Positions 48,975-61,033 of a stretch of 64,000 bases of DNA are shown piece by piece (position 1 is the stretch's first letter; each line of letters begins with the position of its first letter). The notes under the pieces are model-generated. The model did no database searches. It saw only the letters and a program-made list of their open reading frames with translations, and was not told the origin of the DNA. This DNA is from Burhinus oedicnemus (taxonomy: Eukaryota > Chordata > Aves > Charadriiformes > Burhinidae). The stretch spans positions 3,223,397 to 3,287,396 of the forward strand of contig VFFE01007638.1 in NCBI GenBank assembly GCA_008921705.1, in the 5' to 3' direction. Both the position numbers and the translations under genes were made by a program.

Positions 48975-49500
48975 CCAACATTTTTAAAAACCCTTACTGA
49001 AAAAGGTTTTATAATCTTCCTCAGCAATCTGTTCCTCTGCTTAAGCAAAAATTAGAGAAGTTTCTCTAATACCTAACCTAAATTTCCATCAGCATTTTAT
49101 TTCTTGCCCCATTGCCAGTAGACATGAAGGCAAGTTTGTTTGCGTTTTCGCAGATCCAAGAAATATACAGAACATGATTTTGTATTTTCCTTCATTCTTA
49201 TCTAAGCTGAACTCCATTTCTCTAACCTTTTCTTGAAGGTCTCATTTTCTAGATTTCCAGCTATTCATGAGACTCTCCATCACAGTATGTCAAGTTTGGC
49301 TGATATCTTCCCTGACTGTGTAGATCACCCTTTCAGCAGCTCTGAATGTTATGGAAGGATTGCTTCACTATTTCACTCAATTCACAGCCCCATCAGCATA
49401 AATATCAGTAGTTTCGCTAGAAATTTGGAGTCACAGGTTGAGATTCATCTGACCACATGCAGATATCTAAATCTGATCTGGTCACCCAAGCTCATTTGAG
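48975..49500 (-). mobile_element. Very old CR1-family fragment
   Basis: The complemented CR1 pattern is still readable: CTAATACCTAACCTAAATTT, then TTCTTGCCCCATTGCCAGTAG with ACATGAAG, then TCTCTAACCTTTTCTTGAAG and GTCTCATTTTCTAGATTTCC. These are the usual landmarks of ancient amniote CR1 copies in reverse orientation. Divergence is far higher than in the other CR1 pieces, so it predates them. Open frames here are not host genes. Edges are approximate. Confidence 0.75.
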
Positions 49501-52500
49501 TAAGAGAAACGGGCAGTTCTGAAGTAAGATTTAAGTCACAGAAGAGGAGATGTCTACACTTGTTTAAGAGATTCTTAAGAGGAAACAGACCTAAAAGTGC
49601 CTATTTTTTTCCTTTAACTACATAGGGATCCTAGAGCTAACTAATCAACTCAGGGTGCAGATGCCTAGCAGTCACTAATAGAAGCCCATAGCATCATATA
49701 TTCAGAAAAAACAGGTTAGGGCAGAATTTTTCTGATTTCCCATGCATGCTTAAAGATAAATAGGCAATCGTAGGATTGGACATTTCTTTAGGATATTAAA
49801 GTCAAAGGGAGAATGAGGGGACAGAGTTAGGTGAAGCAGCTAAAATTTATCATTAATTAATTTTTCCTATAGCTCTGCAGTTTGGCACATATATGTCACC
49901 TTCAATATGTGATGTTTGTTTCATCTTAATATGCATGCAATTTTTTATACTGCTGTAAATTCTTTTAATATCTGAAAATGCTTTTCCAGTAAACCTAATT
50001 CTCCCACTGAGAGCATTGGCAAAATTCCCAGTGACTTGAATAAAAAACAATAAAATGCAGAATAAGGGAACAGGGCTTAAATCAAGAGTGTAAACCAATT
50101 AGGTATTTTCATGGTTGGCCTTTGAGCTTCTAAATATAATGCCTATTGTTCCATTTCCAAAGGCACCAATCCTGTCACCCTCGCTGATTCTCTCAGCCTT
50201 TTTCATGCCAGCACTAAGGGCTGTTTTCCTTTGTTCTGAAGTTCCAACCAAACACCATCATGTGTCCTTTCCATGTGTCCCTCTCTTCCCTTCAGCCACC
50301 AATGTTCTTAGACTGCTTTTTCTAATCAAATCTTTTAACAGATGATAAGAGGACAGAACATATGCAAATTATCTCAGTGAAGTGGATACTAAATATCTGA
50401 ATCAGCAACATAACTTCCAACTACCGCACTAATTAATCTCTTATTTATGACTCATTGTCAACTGTACATTTTTGGAGTGCTGACAGATATAGCTGGCATC
50501 CAGCAGTAAATAATGTTTCAATGGTCTTGTACAGACTTGGATGTAATTTGAAGCTATGAATTTCTCAAAATAAGATACGGTAATGTATAAACAAAGACAG
50601 ATAAAATTATTTTATTCCATGTTAATTACTTATTTTTACTTTTTTATTTGGCTACTTCTGTGTTAGAAAATTGAAAGTGTAGAATATTATGCTCCTATTT
50701 CATGTACTTAAACACAACCTAAGTTGTTGGACCTTGCTGAATTGTATCTATTAAACACAAGTGTTTGTCAGAAGTATCCTCGTTACTCAGCAGTCAATGC
50801 CATTCACTACCTTAGGCCAAATTGGCTCCCTGGGATGATGCGCAATTAAGTAGCTTACCATTGCATCTGATTAAGTAAAGTGTAGAAAGATACCTATGAA
50901 TCTAGCATACTTTGCTCACTAAACTTTCAGCCTTCTACAATTTTAGTGAGGGTTTTCCTTTCTGCTCCATCGACATTATTCTCAGTGAGGAAATTAAACA
51001 CTCTGAAGATACGCAGGTTCGAAATATGGCAGATTAGGCAGATCTTTCCTGACCAAACTGATTTACAATGTCTTTAATTATTGTCTCATAAAACTGCTTC
51101 AAGTAAACAATCAGAGAACGGAGTCACAGCTGAAATATTCTCCTTAGCTCTTCTTACTGTCCCTGTGTATAGCACTGTTCATGCCAGGGATTCAAAACTA
51201 AGTTTTAAGAGAAATACATCTCTTATTTGAACATATACATTATCAGACTGAATTCCACCTGAATAACCTTCCCATCTGGATTTCTGGTGGTCCCTTGCAC
51301 CTGTGGAGTAATTGTTGTAACAGTATGAGGGATAAAAGCAAATCCAGTAGAGGCCTTCTGCCTGAAAGTAAGTATGCTGAAGTAAAACAAAAACCTGTGT
51401 AACATGCATACTAGTGAACTCAAGAAGGAGCTCATCAAAACATCTATACAATTCACAAAGGAAAGAGTCTCTAGATCTACAAGTCTCTGTCCTTCCTCTG
51501 GTTCATACTGATTATCCTATTCTATCAAATCTTCAAATCAATAACATTTGTTTTATTGTTTTTGCAATACATGGAGCAAAACTAGCTCCAAATGGAGCTA
51601 TCATTCTATTTGTGTGCAATTCCCATTTTTGGGACAACATTTGCATGTGTACACTCAAAATCTTTTAATGTTCAATTTGTTGCACCTTTGCAGTTGAACT
51701 GTTCACAACTAACTTGAGCTATCTGAAAACTAGACTATGCAGAAGTTAGTTGATATAACCCCCTTTAATAGATTATGGCAGGAAAAAAAATCACTTTTAA
51801 ATATGGCCCAAAATAAGCATGCAAGACAGACTTGATGAATCTCCCTGAGGAATGTCCATGTCTCTTAGTAAAGAGACTACAGGGAATGCTAAGATAGGTG
51901 GCAGAATTAAACTGAATTAGTCGAGTCGAGTTAGTTGACAAGAATCACACACACAGGAATGTAATCATCTATCTCAACCCAGGAAGCTGACATGGTTCCT
52001 AATTTTTATCACTTGGCAATTGTAATCACAGAGTTGAAAGTTGGATGAGTAGGGATAAAATTGTGAAACAAGATGAAAGAATTATTCTTATGAAAAATGT
52101 TTCACAGAAAACTGCTGTTTTACAATAGTAACTGCTGTTGTTTAATAATAACATTCACTTTCATTAAAAAGGCAATAAAAACAATTGAGCATGTTATAAA
52201 GGTGATTAGCTAACTTAATAGCATTTATTTTTTCAAAACACAGGAGGAAAAGACTAGTTGCTGCACAAAGAAAGCAACCTGCCTAAGTAGGATAATTTTA
52301 TATCCTGCTGTCCTTCAAATGACAAGGGTTTTCCAAAATGTCCTTATCACTGTTGATGCAATTTCTTTGACAAAGCTTTGTATTTTTATAATTTTCCTGT
52401 GCATAGATTATGATTTTTTCCAAATGATATGTTTCTTACAGCTTTTCTTTTATCAAATACTTCTTGGTTTGTATTTTTGACAGAAAAAAAAAAAGAGAAA

Positions 52501-53686
52501 AAACCCCTCATTTTCAAAATTGAATGTATTTAGATAAAAACAAATGGACTATTTTTTTTCTTTTTGTACACAACATCACAGAATGATTTAGGGTGAATTT
52601 CCACTTTGAAACAAACTTCATCTTCCCATACCATATCCAAATAGCATTTTTCTGTGAATTAAACAACAGTTGTAGATGGGAATAAAACCTTTTCAGAGAA
52701 TTGTTAGTAAATCTTACCACATCTCAGCTTTCTACTAAAGCAGCTAATGTCTTATCAAGTGCCCAAATCAAAGACATTTGCTATATTTAGAACTGGATTT
52801 AAACCCTTAGGCACTTTGTAAAGAAGTTTGTTTGCCTTAGGGGGATTTTCATTGATACGAAAACTGGGCAAGCAAAGAGTGTTTACTAACAGAAAGCAAA
52901 TGTTGAACTTCTGTTCAAAGAGACTGGCAGGAGACTGTCTATATCTCCTTACAAGAACTGACAGTTTACACCCGATACCTTGTTTGTGCCTAGAAGAACG
53001 TGGACTGTAATTCCTCTCGCTATCTGTGAATTCTGTAAAGAATTAAGAGTTCAAATGGCTAAGACTTTCCAAAATGGCAAAAGCACATATTTTCTTCCTC
53101 CTTTAGATACAAGCCAGCATGAAAACTTGTAATAAGCCTACTCAACCCAAAGTAGCTAATTTTACGTACTGTAGAGCTTTTGTAACATCTCATAATGTTT
53201 ATGTGTCCACAGGGAAAACTGCTTTCCCAAAAGAAAGACTAAAACCCAAAGACAGGGGTTGTACTTAAGATTATAAACATGGTAGAAGAAAGAAAAAGGT
53301 CTGTAAGAGAGGCAATGTGTTTCTTTAGATCTGCAAAATATAGGAATATCAATTCAGAGTAAATCAAAGTATGTCAGTGTCCATACAATCCCCATGAAGG
53401 CTGATATAGTCATTAAAGATTTCATACATCTGAACTGTAAAATAAGATAGGTATACTCATTCTCCACGCATAATGAGGTATCGTTAACTTTCTTGTCTAG
53501 TCAGAAAGTAAACCTGATAGAGAGTGACATGATGAGAGACTTAAAAGACTAGATGAGGTGGAGTAAAAGCCACTATTTTTTTCTTCCACAAAAATCACAC
53601 TTTCCTATATTCCTCCCTTTTCCTTTCATGTCTATTAACTTTCACATTTCAGGAATAGCATTTCTTTCTTTCGCAAAGCAAATTAT
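49501..53686. other. Unassigned AT-rich DNA
   Basis: More than 4 kb with no recognised gene or repeat. Frames of up to 90 codons lack motifs. Confidence 0.5.
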
Positions 53687-54401
53687 CTTTTGAAGAATGG
53701 GAGAATAGTCTCTTTCCAAAGGGGAAGCCAGGGAAGCAAGCTGGCTTTTTCATGATAGCACGCTAACATGATGTCAAGAAAGCACACTCGGGCTATGAGA
53801 GAATTTACAGGCTTGAGGACAAGAGAAAGAGCTCTCCTCTAGACTAGTGGCTACTTGAACACAGCCTGCTCTCTCTCTGCCGTTGAGCAAGAAGAACAAG
53901 GCACAGTTCATGTAATGTTAACAGATCTCATTCTTGCCGCTGCTCACATCCACATCCACATGAAAATCATAGCAAACCACTCAGAATTTGTGTCTGCTGC
54001 TGAAAATGAAAGTTGTAAGAGGCTTGTAGTCTGGATGCGTCTCCAGCTAAAGGCTGCTGAGATGAACCTGTCACCCAGGAAATGTGAGCAGATGGAGGAA
54101 GCAAATGCAAGAGAGGAAATATTATTAGGTTGATGTTATTTTGTCCTCAGTGACACCATTTCTTTTCCTCCATGAGGACCAGAAGATGAGTTTGAAGATG
54201 AAAAATACATTGACAGCATTTGATTCATTCTCGTTCTACTGTTTGCCAAGTAGTTATGCTGTGCACCACCACCAGGTCTGCTGACCTCGAAGGTCAATCG
54301 TTCTATATTTTGAGCAAGTGCTTATTCATCCCTTCCTGAACAATAAAATCCCCTGTGTAGTACAATGTAATGAAATGATTCAAAGCTTCTCAAGCTTTTC
54401 C
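53687..54401 (+). repeat. Direct repeat, copy 1 (mosaic divergence)
   Basis: About 715 bp that recur at 60324-61033. From 53687 to 53805 the copies differ at more than a dozen positions, counting several small gaps. From 53806 to 54401 (596 bp) I find one difference (A at 54158 against G at 60790). Homology stops abruptly after CAAGCTTTTCC. Inside are a stop-to-stop open frame of about 96 codons (first ATG at 53915, encoding ILAAAHIHIHMKIIANHSEF and ending at 54133), an AATAAA at 54342 and a TGACCT-CGA-AGGTCA element. The frame has no recognised domain. The unit lacks LTR ends, a poly-A tail and CR1 landmarks. Confidence 0.93.
54342..54347 (+). terminator. AATAAA in repeat copy 1
   Basis: Possible polyadenylation signal about 60 bp before the right end of the repeat unit, identical in copy 2 (60974-60979). 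No transcript evidence. Confidence 0.25.
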
Positions 54402-54586
54402 TACACACTGCTTTCACTGTTTTCAACTTTTCTTTATTACCTCATACCTTTTGTACATTTTAGTTTCTACCTTTTTTCTTGTCCTTCTTGTCTCACTTGA
54501 AAGACAATAATTAGGACCTCTTTCCCAAAGTGCTGATATTACTGTGAGCCCCTTCACCTTTCACTAGGCAGATGTTCATGCAGTAG
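54402..54586. other. Spacer between repeat copy 1 and the solo LTR
   Basis: T-rich DNA of 185 bp. The last five bases, AGTAG (54582-54586), are the left copy of the LTR target-site duplication. Confidence 0.7.
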
Positions 54587-54930
54587 TGTCCTGGTTTGAG
54601 GTAAAACAGGACCAATTTTGTTCAGTAACTTTTCTTTTTAGCTAGGCCTCTTCTAACTGCTGAAATTAACAGCATGTTTTGCAGAAAACTGTTCACTCTC
54701 AGAGTGATAAGACCCATACTTATAGCTGATGCCAAGGAACGGTATGCAGAGAGGCTCCTGCTTATACTTATTGCTATAACAACCAAGGGCAGCCAACTTT
54801 GTTACTTGCCCCGTTGGAGGGTCGGAAGCAGAAAAGCGTAGAGGGCTCACACCTGCGGGGAGGAGCGGACAGGGCAGGTGACCCAAAACTGACCAACAAG
54901 TGTATTCCATCCCATCTGCCTCATGCTCAG

Positions 54931-54938
54931 TATAAAAG
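54931..54938 (+). promoter_or_regulatory. TATA box of solo LTR
   Basis: TATAAAAG within GCTCAGTATAAAAGCTGAG, in the correct place in U3. Confidence 0.75.
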
Positions 54939-55181
54939 CTGAGGGATCAAAGGGTCAGCTCTCTTTCTTCAATGGCCGGCGTCCTGGGAGGACTCTGTCT
55001 CTGCGTCTGCCTTTGATGCCAATCCTGAATCCAGATCCGGAATCCAGTTCCCGTCCGTCACTGAGTCCAGTCTCAGACTTCCCCAGAGCCTGCTGGTGAC
55101 GTGATTGTCATCCTGGGAGCTTGATACGGTTTTGTATATATTTCATTATTTTTCTTTTTATTATTTTATTATCAGTATTTC

Positions 55182-55187
55182 ATTAAA
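55182..55187 (+). terminator. Polyadenylation signal of solo LTR
   Basis: ATTAAA about 245 bp downstream of the TATA box, after a T/A-rich stretch. Confidence 0.6.
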
Positions 55188-55318
55188 GTAGTTTAGTTCT
55201 TTCTAAACTCTTAAGTCTCTTTTTCTCTCTCTTTCTTGCCTCCCGAGCGGAGCAGGAGAGAGAGAGCATCTGTCGTTCCACCGGATTGGGCCAATCTGGC
55301 CCAAACCATGACAAGTAG

Positions 55319-57704
55319 GTACGAATGAAGAGGGACACAAGCGAGAAAATGAGCCCCAGGCTGCCTATGCTTTTTAAAGCAGTTCAAAATAGATTGATAC
55401 TAGAGATGTGCAGCCTTCAGAACGCAGCTCCAAGCTGCACTCTCCCATGATTACAATGAACGCTGTCAAGCAAATCTGTGATTTTGCAAATATCTTGACC
55501 ATTCCCTTAAAGAGCAACTTCATTAATTACTGCCTTTCTTTCCTGCCTCTTTTTCTAGCATGTTCCTTCTTTCTTCACTGTCCCCTACAGCATAATTAAT
55601 TGTGTAAATCCGGTAGCGGTAAGAGCAGGGTTGTTTTTGGTGACATGTAGTCTCTGTTCCCTTTAAAATATCCAGAATCCTACAGAGGGCAGTAGGATCA
55701 ATGGCTTCAGAAGAGCTATTGTTTTCCTTGAAGATTATTCTCGTGTTTTCATGAAATCAAGAAGATACCACTGAGATTGGATTTCAAAGAATCTTTCTCT
55801 TCTAAGATTTTTAAATGTAGAAATGCATTTGAAAACACTCAACTTGTTTTAAACCTACTCATTAAACTCTCCTTATTTTTCCCCAGGGACTTCTGAAAAT
55901 TAACCCAGACGGGTGTTGGATTAATGACTGTGGGTGCGTTCCCTTGTATTGTGGGCATAGAAGATTAGGATCAGCACCTGTTTTTTTGACATTTCTGGCC
56001 AGGCGTCAACACAGATATTTAGGGATAGTACAATGTTCTTTGGTGCTGGATGCTCATGCCCATCTGCGAGGATGGCGTTGTTCCCATCTGTGAGTTCAGA
56101 GTGCTTTTGTCTATGACCAGCGATTGGTTTAATTGAGCAGCCTATATTGGAGTGAAAACGCTATTACTGCCCCACCACCCTCTCATGTGCCAGAATGAAG
56201 CTGTGGTGACGCCTTCCTCATCCCTACTGTCACATCTTGGTATTTATGTAAGCCTGAACAGCAGAATGGAAGGAATCAGTCACTATTCACAATGACTGCT
56301 AACTGCCAAAGAGACATGTTTGTATTGTAGCAGATGATGGAGAATTTGGGTATGGAAGTGTACATAAGAAGGGGCTTTTTGAAAGCTCCCTCTGTGTGTG
56401 AAGACACAGAGGCTCAGGAAACCCATTAAACCACTGAGGAGCATTCCTGGCTGTGCTTAGGAACACCACTAACAAACAGCTAAATTGGAGGTAGATACTC
56501 TCGATCAACTGGCAGCAACGTAACAGGTTCTTTTTATTCAGCAGAGTAAAACACTGTGGCCCAAAGAACAGCTTAAATACAGGACGTAACTGGCTATCAG
56601 GAGAGAGAGAGGGAGGGCACTGGCATCCGGACTTCTAAAGGCATTAAATGATGTTGAAGTCAGAGCAGAGCCAACGGAGGCTCTGGTACTTCCCCTGCAG
56701 TCTCAAATTTGGCTTGCAATGTGCAGAATCTGGGTATCCTGAGTGTATTTCAATGGCAGCAGTGAAATACAAAACAACAAATACCTTCCCCTAAGTGCAC
56801 TCCTTATCTCTGACCCAAAGCAAGGTACTGTCACAAAAAAGAGTATTTTTCAGGCATTTGCTTTTATGTACCCTCCCATTGTGAGCTCCACCATTCAGAA
56901 GTATGAACTTGAGATCCTTGTTATGCAGCTGCTTGTTCTGAGATGTGCTTAACTTTATAAATACATTTTTAAAAGGCTTTTTTTCATTAAAGTTCTTTTG
57001 GTGACACACAGGTTTCAGCTGCAAGAAATGAGACGTCTTTCATGAGAACAGTCTGCCTGGTTTAGTTTCTGTGCCTTCCTGCAAAGCAATATATATATCC
57101 ATCTTGCTTTCATTTATTCTCCTTTTCATTTTATGGAGGCCTCATTTAGTCTAACTACACTTTTTATTTGCTGATAAGGTGATTCCATAAATTATCTTAC
57201 TGAAATAGGTCTTTTAATTATTTCCTCCTTCAGAAAATGTAGTTTTCAAAATTCCTTATTTCCATTACTGTGAATACTTTTTTTTATATTTCTTATGTTG
57301 CCAGATTTAATTTAAATATTATTCATGCTGTGCTCTGATTTCAATGCATTATTTAAATATGCTGACTTACATATTTTCTGATTAATTTTTGGGGAAAAAA
57401 GGCTATTACCATTAACTGTGATTCTTGAATAATACTGCTGTTGCATATTCATGCTTGTGGTGTGCGCCAATACTGTGCAGTGCTAGGACTGTGGAGCTTT
57501 TCTAGGGAAACAGGTCCCATACAAATCAGATGAGAGCTTCTCCCAAATGTGAATGCTTGCTGCTGATACTGTCAGAAACAATTAAATTCCCAGCTACTGC
57601 CAATATCCTTGGGCAACAAAGAAAAAAATTCTGTGGATGTCTTTGAAGTGGGGGAAAGGGACCAGGAAAATACAGAAAGAAATTGGCACCAAGGAACTCC
57701 AAGG
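55319..57704. other. Unassigned DNA between the direct repeats
   Basis: No retroviral, CR1 or host coding sequence is recognised. Frames of up to 77 codons lack motifs. Confidence 0.5.
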
Positions 57705-57790
57705 ACATGTCTACACTGAGAAATAAAAGTATATTAACAACTAGTTTGCATCTACGCTGCTTTGGAGAAGCTGTCCCCACCATGAATTTG
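57705..57790. repeat. Possible ancient DNA-transposon-like repeat
   Basis: GGACATGTCTACACTGAGAA and ATTAACAACTAG resemble an old interspersed repeat common in reptile genomes with a TCTACACTG motif. The matching opposite end was not found. Weak call. Confidence 0.25.
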
Positions 57791-60323
57791 TCTTGGAAGA
57801 ATTTATTATGAAGGTCCCAAATAGAGAGAGAGAGCAAACTGAAAATTAGCTGGTGTGTTCCTGGGATAGACACACTGTCCCCAAGCCAGTGAGACTTCAG
57901 GGAAGATCTAAAGCCTGGCATTTGTGAAGAGTGTAACTAGCTGTAAGAACAACAACAGCAGTACCGAGGTTGTTTATGATTGTTTATGCCGTCCCTGAGT
58001 TCATGAAATTTCTTCTTCCACTGCATTACAGGGGCAGGCTGCTACAGGTCACACCGTGCACTGGATTCTATCCTCCTGAAATTTTTTTCTTTGATCTAGT
58101 CATGATTTTATTTTTTATGCTTTTATTTTTTAGTAACTATTTTGTTAGTTTATCAACCTATGGTGATTATGCCTAAAACAACAATTGGCAGTATCCCTTT
58201 GAAGCCTTAAAGGGGAGAGGGAGAAATAATGTAAAGAACCTAAAACCCAAACACTATTAACTGACAGGAGATATCTCCAAAGCCAGTGGTGGGGTTAAGA
58301 GAATGTACTTCCTGCATTACAACAGTTGTTTAAAATATTTTTTATTCTCACTTGGGGCAGTGAATTATTTAAATGCTACGATGAGGATACTAATCGTGTG
58401 TCCATTCCCTTTTGAGATGTTTTATTTTAATAAGGTTTTTTTTCATATAATAAACAAAGTTGCATTTCTTAGTGGTTCCTTCTTTACAGGATGTTTCAGC
58501 TTATGATTAATTCTTTGACATGTAAGATTGAGAAGAAAAACAATTTTTCTAGGGTAATTACTAGATGTAATGCATGTTATATACTTTCCTTTCATGTTAC
58601 TTGTCATCTGATGAAGATCAGGAATGTTGAAATTCATTTTATGGCCAATAGTAGGGAGGAAAAGGGAAATTCACCAGTCAGTGGGGAAATACAGAGTCAT
58701 ATAGAAAACTGGCTCAAATCCAGTCCAGAAAGGTTTTGAATGCAGATCATGATTATCCAGTGGACTCTGGCTCTTGGTGGAACAACTGTGTGCCTAAGAG
58801 CCAACTGCAACTGTTCAGGAGGGAAGTCATGAGCTGAACGGATTTTGAGGATGAATTACTTTCCTATGTCCAGGAGTGGGCAGTAGAGCATCAGTCTGAA
58901 AAAGCACTTCAAGTATTTAATTTAGAGCAGAATTGGTGAAACTGATTTCAAGACAGATAATGAGGCAACTCACTTGTTTAAAGCTAAGCGTATCCTCAAG
59001 GATATTTTAGTTTTACAACTGGAGCCATGTTAGTGTTAAGACACTTTAGTAAGGCAGTAGTAAGGCAGTAGAGGAAGTTAGTGTGCTTCCGGTTGATAAG
59101 CAGAGGACTTTTCATTTCTGTCAGAGCACCACATTTTGCAAGCATTAAATTCACAACACAAATGCTAGAAGTAAAGGAATAGTAGTGTATAGAAGAGGAT
59201 TATCAAATGCCAAAAGACCCACCCCATACTTGGTGAAACTAAATTGTAACTAACGTATCCTGGCACTGCAGAAACGAGACGCAAAGAAGCTATGTAGCAT
59301 AAAATTGTTTTAAACATCTGTCAAAAGCAAACAACGTTGATTATGTTCTGTTTTGATTTGTTATAAACACAGAGGTTACTTTCTGAAAAAACATTTTAGA
59401 GGTATAATTACGTTTCTTCAACAGTGTGAGACAAAGTTCCTTGATAATATAATATAGAAATCAAGTGGCTTTGAATGAATTAAGAAGCCTTGAATGAATG
59501 GTGGGGAGCACAGAAGAAGTTTGTGTTTGTGCATATGAATCAAACCAATGGGGAGAGAAGAAAGTGGCTGTGGAGCTAACCTTCATGACGAGATCACCAG
59601 CAATGTATCTCAAGACACTTCATAAAGGGGGGAAGTCTCTGTATTTCTCTTGGGGAAAAGGAAAGATGGAGGCAAAGAGCCACCTTTCATCTGCTAGGGT
59701 GCAAACAAACCAAAAGAGTAATAAAAGTGTCACAGAGGAGGCATGGTAACTCTAGTTGCCAGGAAGCTTCTCTGCAGTGGGAAAATGCCAGTTTCTCAAA
59801 TCCCATATGAATAAAACAATGTCAATGAGAAAGAATAACAGAGGTGTTTCAGGACAAAGTTTTTTGCTAAAGTAATCAAGATTATGTCAAAATAACTAGT
59901 AAACCAGTGATCGAAGAATACAATTGACACGTGGAAGACAGTTTCAAATTCCTGCTTGTTTTCTCACAGCTCAAATGAGGGCCCGAGTTACAGAGACCAC
60001 CTCTCCTTTTGTGCTTTTACAATTTATTTAAACATGTAAATATGCATTAGTGAATGAGATCTTAATTCAGTAGTCTCCATGGTCTTACTGGAAATACTCA
60101 ATCCTTATATGACTACCTAATTATCTCAACCCCTATCTTCCATTTGTCATACTCTCAATTTTTTTCTGCTTTGCCAAATATTTCTCGGATTCAAGGCAAA
60201 TTCTCTGGTTAAAACCTATGAGAACTATGATAAGATAGTTTATTACCTACAGGAAATACGACTTCTAAGCATCTTAGTTTAAATGCAAAATGGAAAATCT
60301 TAAAAACGTTGATGTCAAAATTT
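57791..60323. other. Unassigned DNA between the direct repeats
   Basis: The 131-codon minus frame at 57526-57921, reaching into this stretch, overlaps the possible repeat and has no domain. Nothing else is recognised. Confidence 0.5.
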
Positions 60324-61033
60324 CTTTTGAAGAGTGGGAGAATAATCTTCTAAGGGGAGACCAATGAAGCAAGCCTGTTTTTCATGATAGCACACTAACA
60401 TGATGTCAAGAAAGCACACTCGGCCTATGAGAGAATCTACAGGCTTGAGGACAAGAGAAAGAGCTCTCCTCTAGACTAGTGGCTACTTGAACACAGCCTG
60501 CTCTCTCTCTGCCGTTGAGCAAGAAGAACAAGGCACAGTTCATGTAATGTTAACAGATCTCATTCTTGCCGCTGCTCACATCCACATCCACATGAAAATC
60601 ATAGCAAACCACTCAGAATTTGTGTCTGCTGCTGAAAATGAAAGTTGTAAGAGGCTTGTAGTCTGGATGCGTCTCCAGCTAAAGGCTGCTGAGATGAACC
60701 TGTCACCCAGGAAATGTGAGCAGATGGAGGAAGCAAATGCAAGAGAGGAAATATTATTAGGTTGATGTTATTTTGTCCTCAGTGACACCGTTTCTTTTCC
60801 TCCATGAGGACCAGAAGATGAGTTTGAAGATGAAAAATACATTGACAGCATTTGATTCATTCTCGTTCTACTGTTTGCCAAGTAGTTATGCTGTGCACCA
60901 CCACCAGGTCTGCTGACCTCGAAGGTCAATCGTTCTATATTTTGAGCAAGTGCTTATTCATCCCTTCCTGAACAATAAAATCCCCTGTGTAGTACAATGT
61001 AATGAAATGATTCAAAGCTTCTCAAGCTTTTCC
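60324..61033 (+). repeat. Direct repeat, copy 2 (mosaic divergence)
   Basis: Second copy of the 53687-54401 segment, same orientation, 6632 bp downstream. The left ~115 bp is several bases shorter (gaps near 60348 and 60378) and clearly diverged. From 60438 to 61033 it is identical to copy 1 except at 60790. Sequences on either side (before 60324 and after 61033) do not match those around copy 1. The same ~96-codon open frame is present, ending at 60765. Confidence 0.93.

Larger units (their letters stand above)
54587..55313 (+). mobile_element. Complete solo LTR of an avian ERVL-type retrovirus
   Basis: A 727-bp LTR beginning TGTCCTGGTTTG and ending CAAACCATGACA. The two ends form a terminal inverted repeat with one mismatch. 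Exact 5-bp duplications of AGTAG flank it (54582-54586 and 55314-55318), the size expected for ERVL-type integration. U3 contains GGTGACCCAAAACTGACCAA, a TATA box and a polyadenylation signal, in the same order as the LTR at 23142. There is no internal coding sequence, so the provirus was lost by recombination between its two LTRs. The intact duplication and good terminal match suggest a fairly recent insertion. Confidence 0.96.

Noticed and set aside
49233..49499. 88-codon plus-strand frame and a small acceptor-to-donor interval near 49252-49283
   Set aside because: The sequence is an ancient reverse CR1. The AG and GT edges are part of the CR1 pattern.
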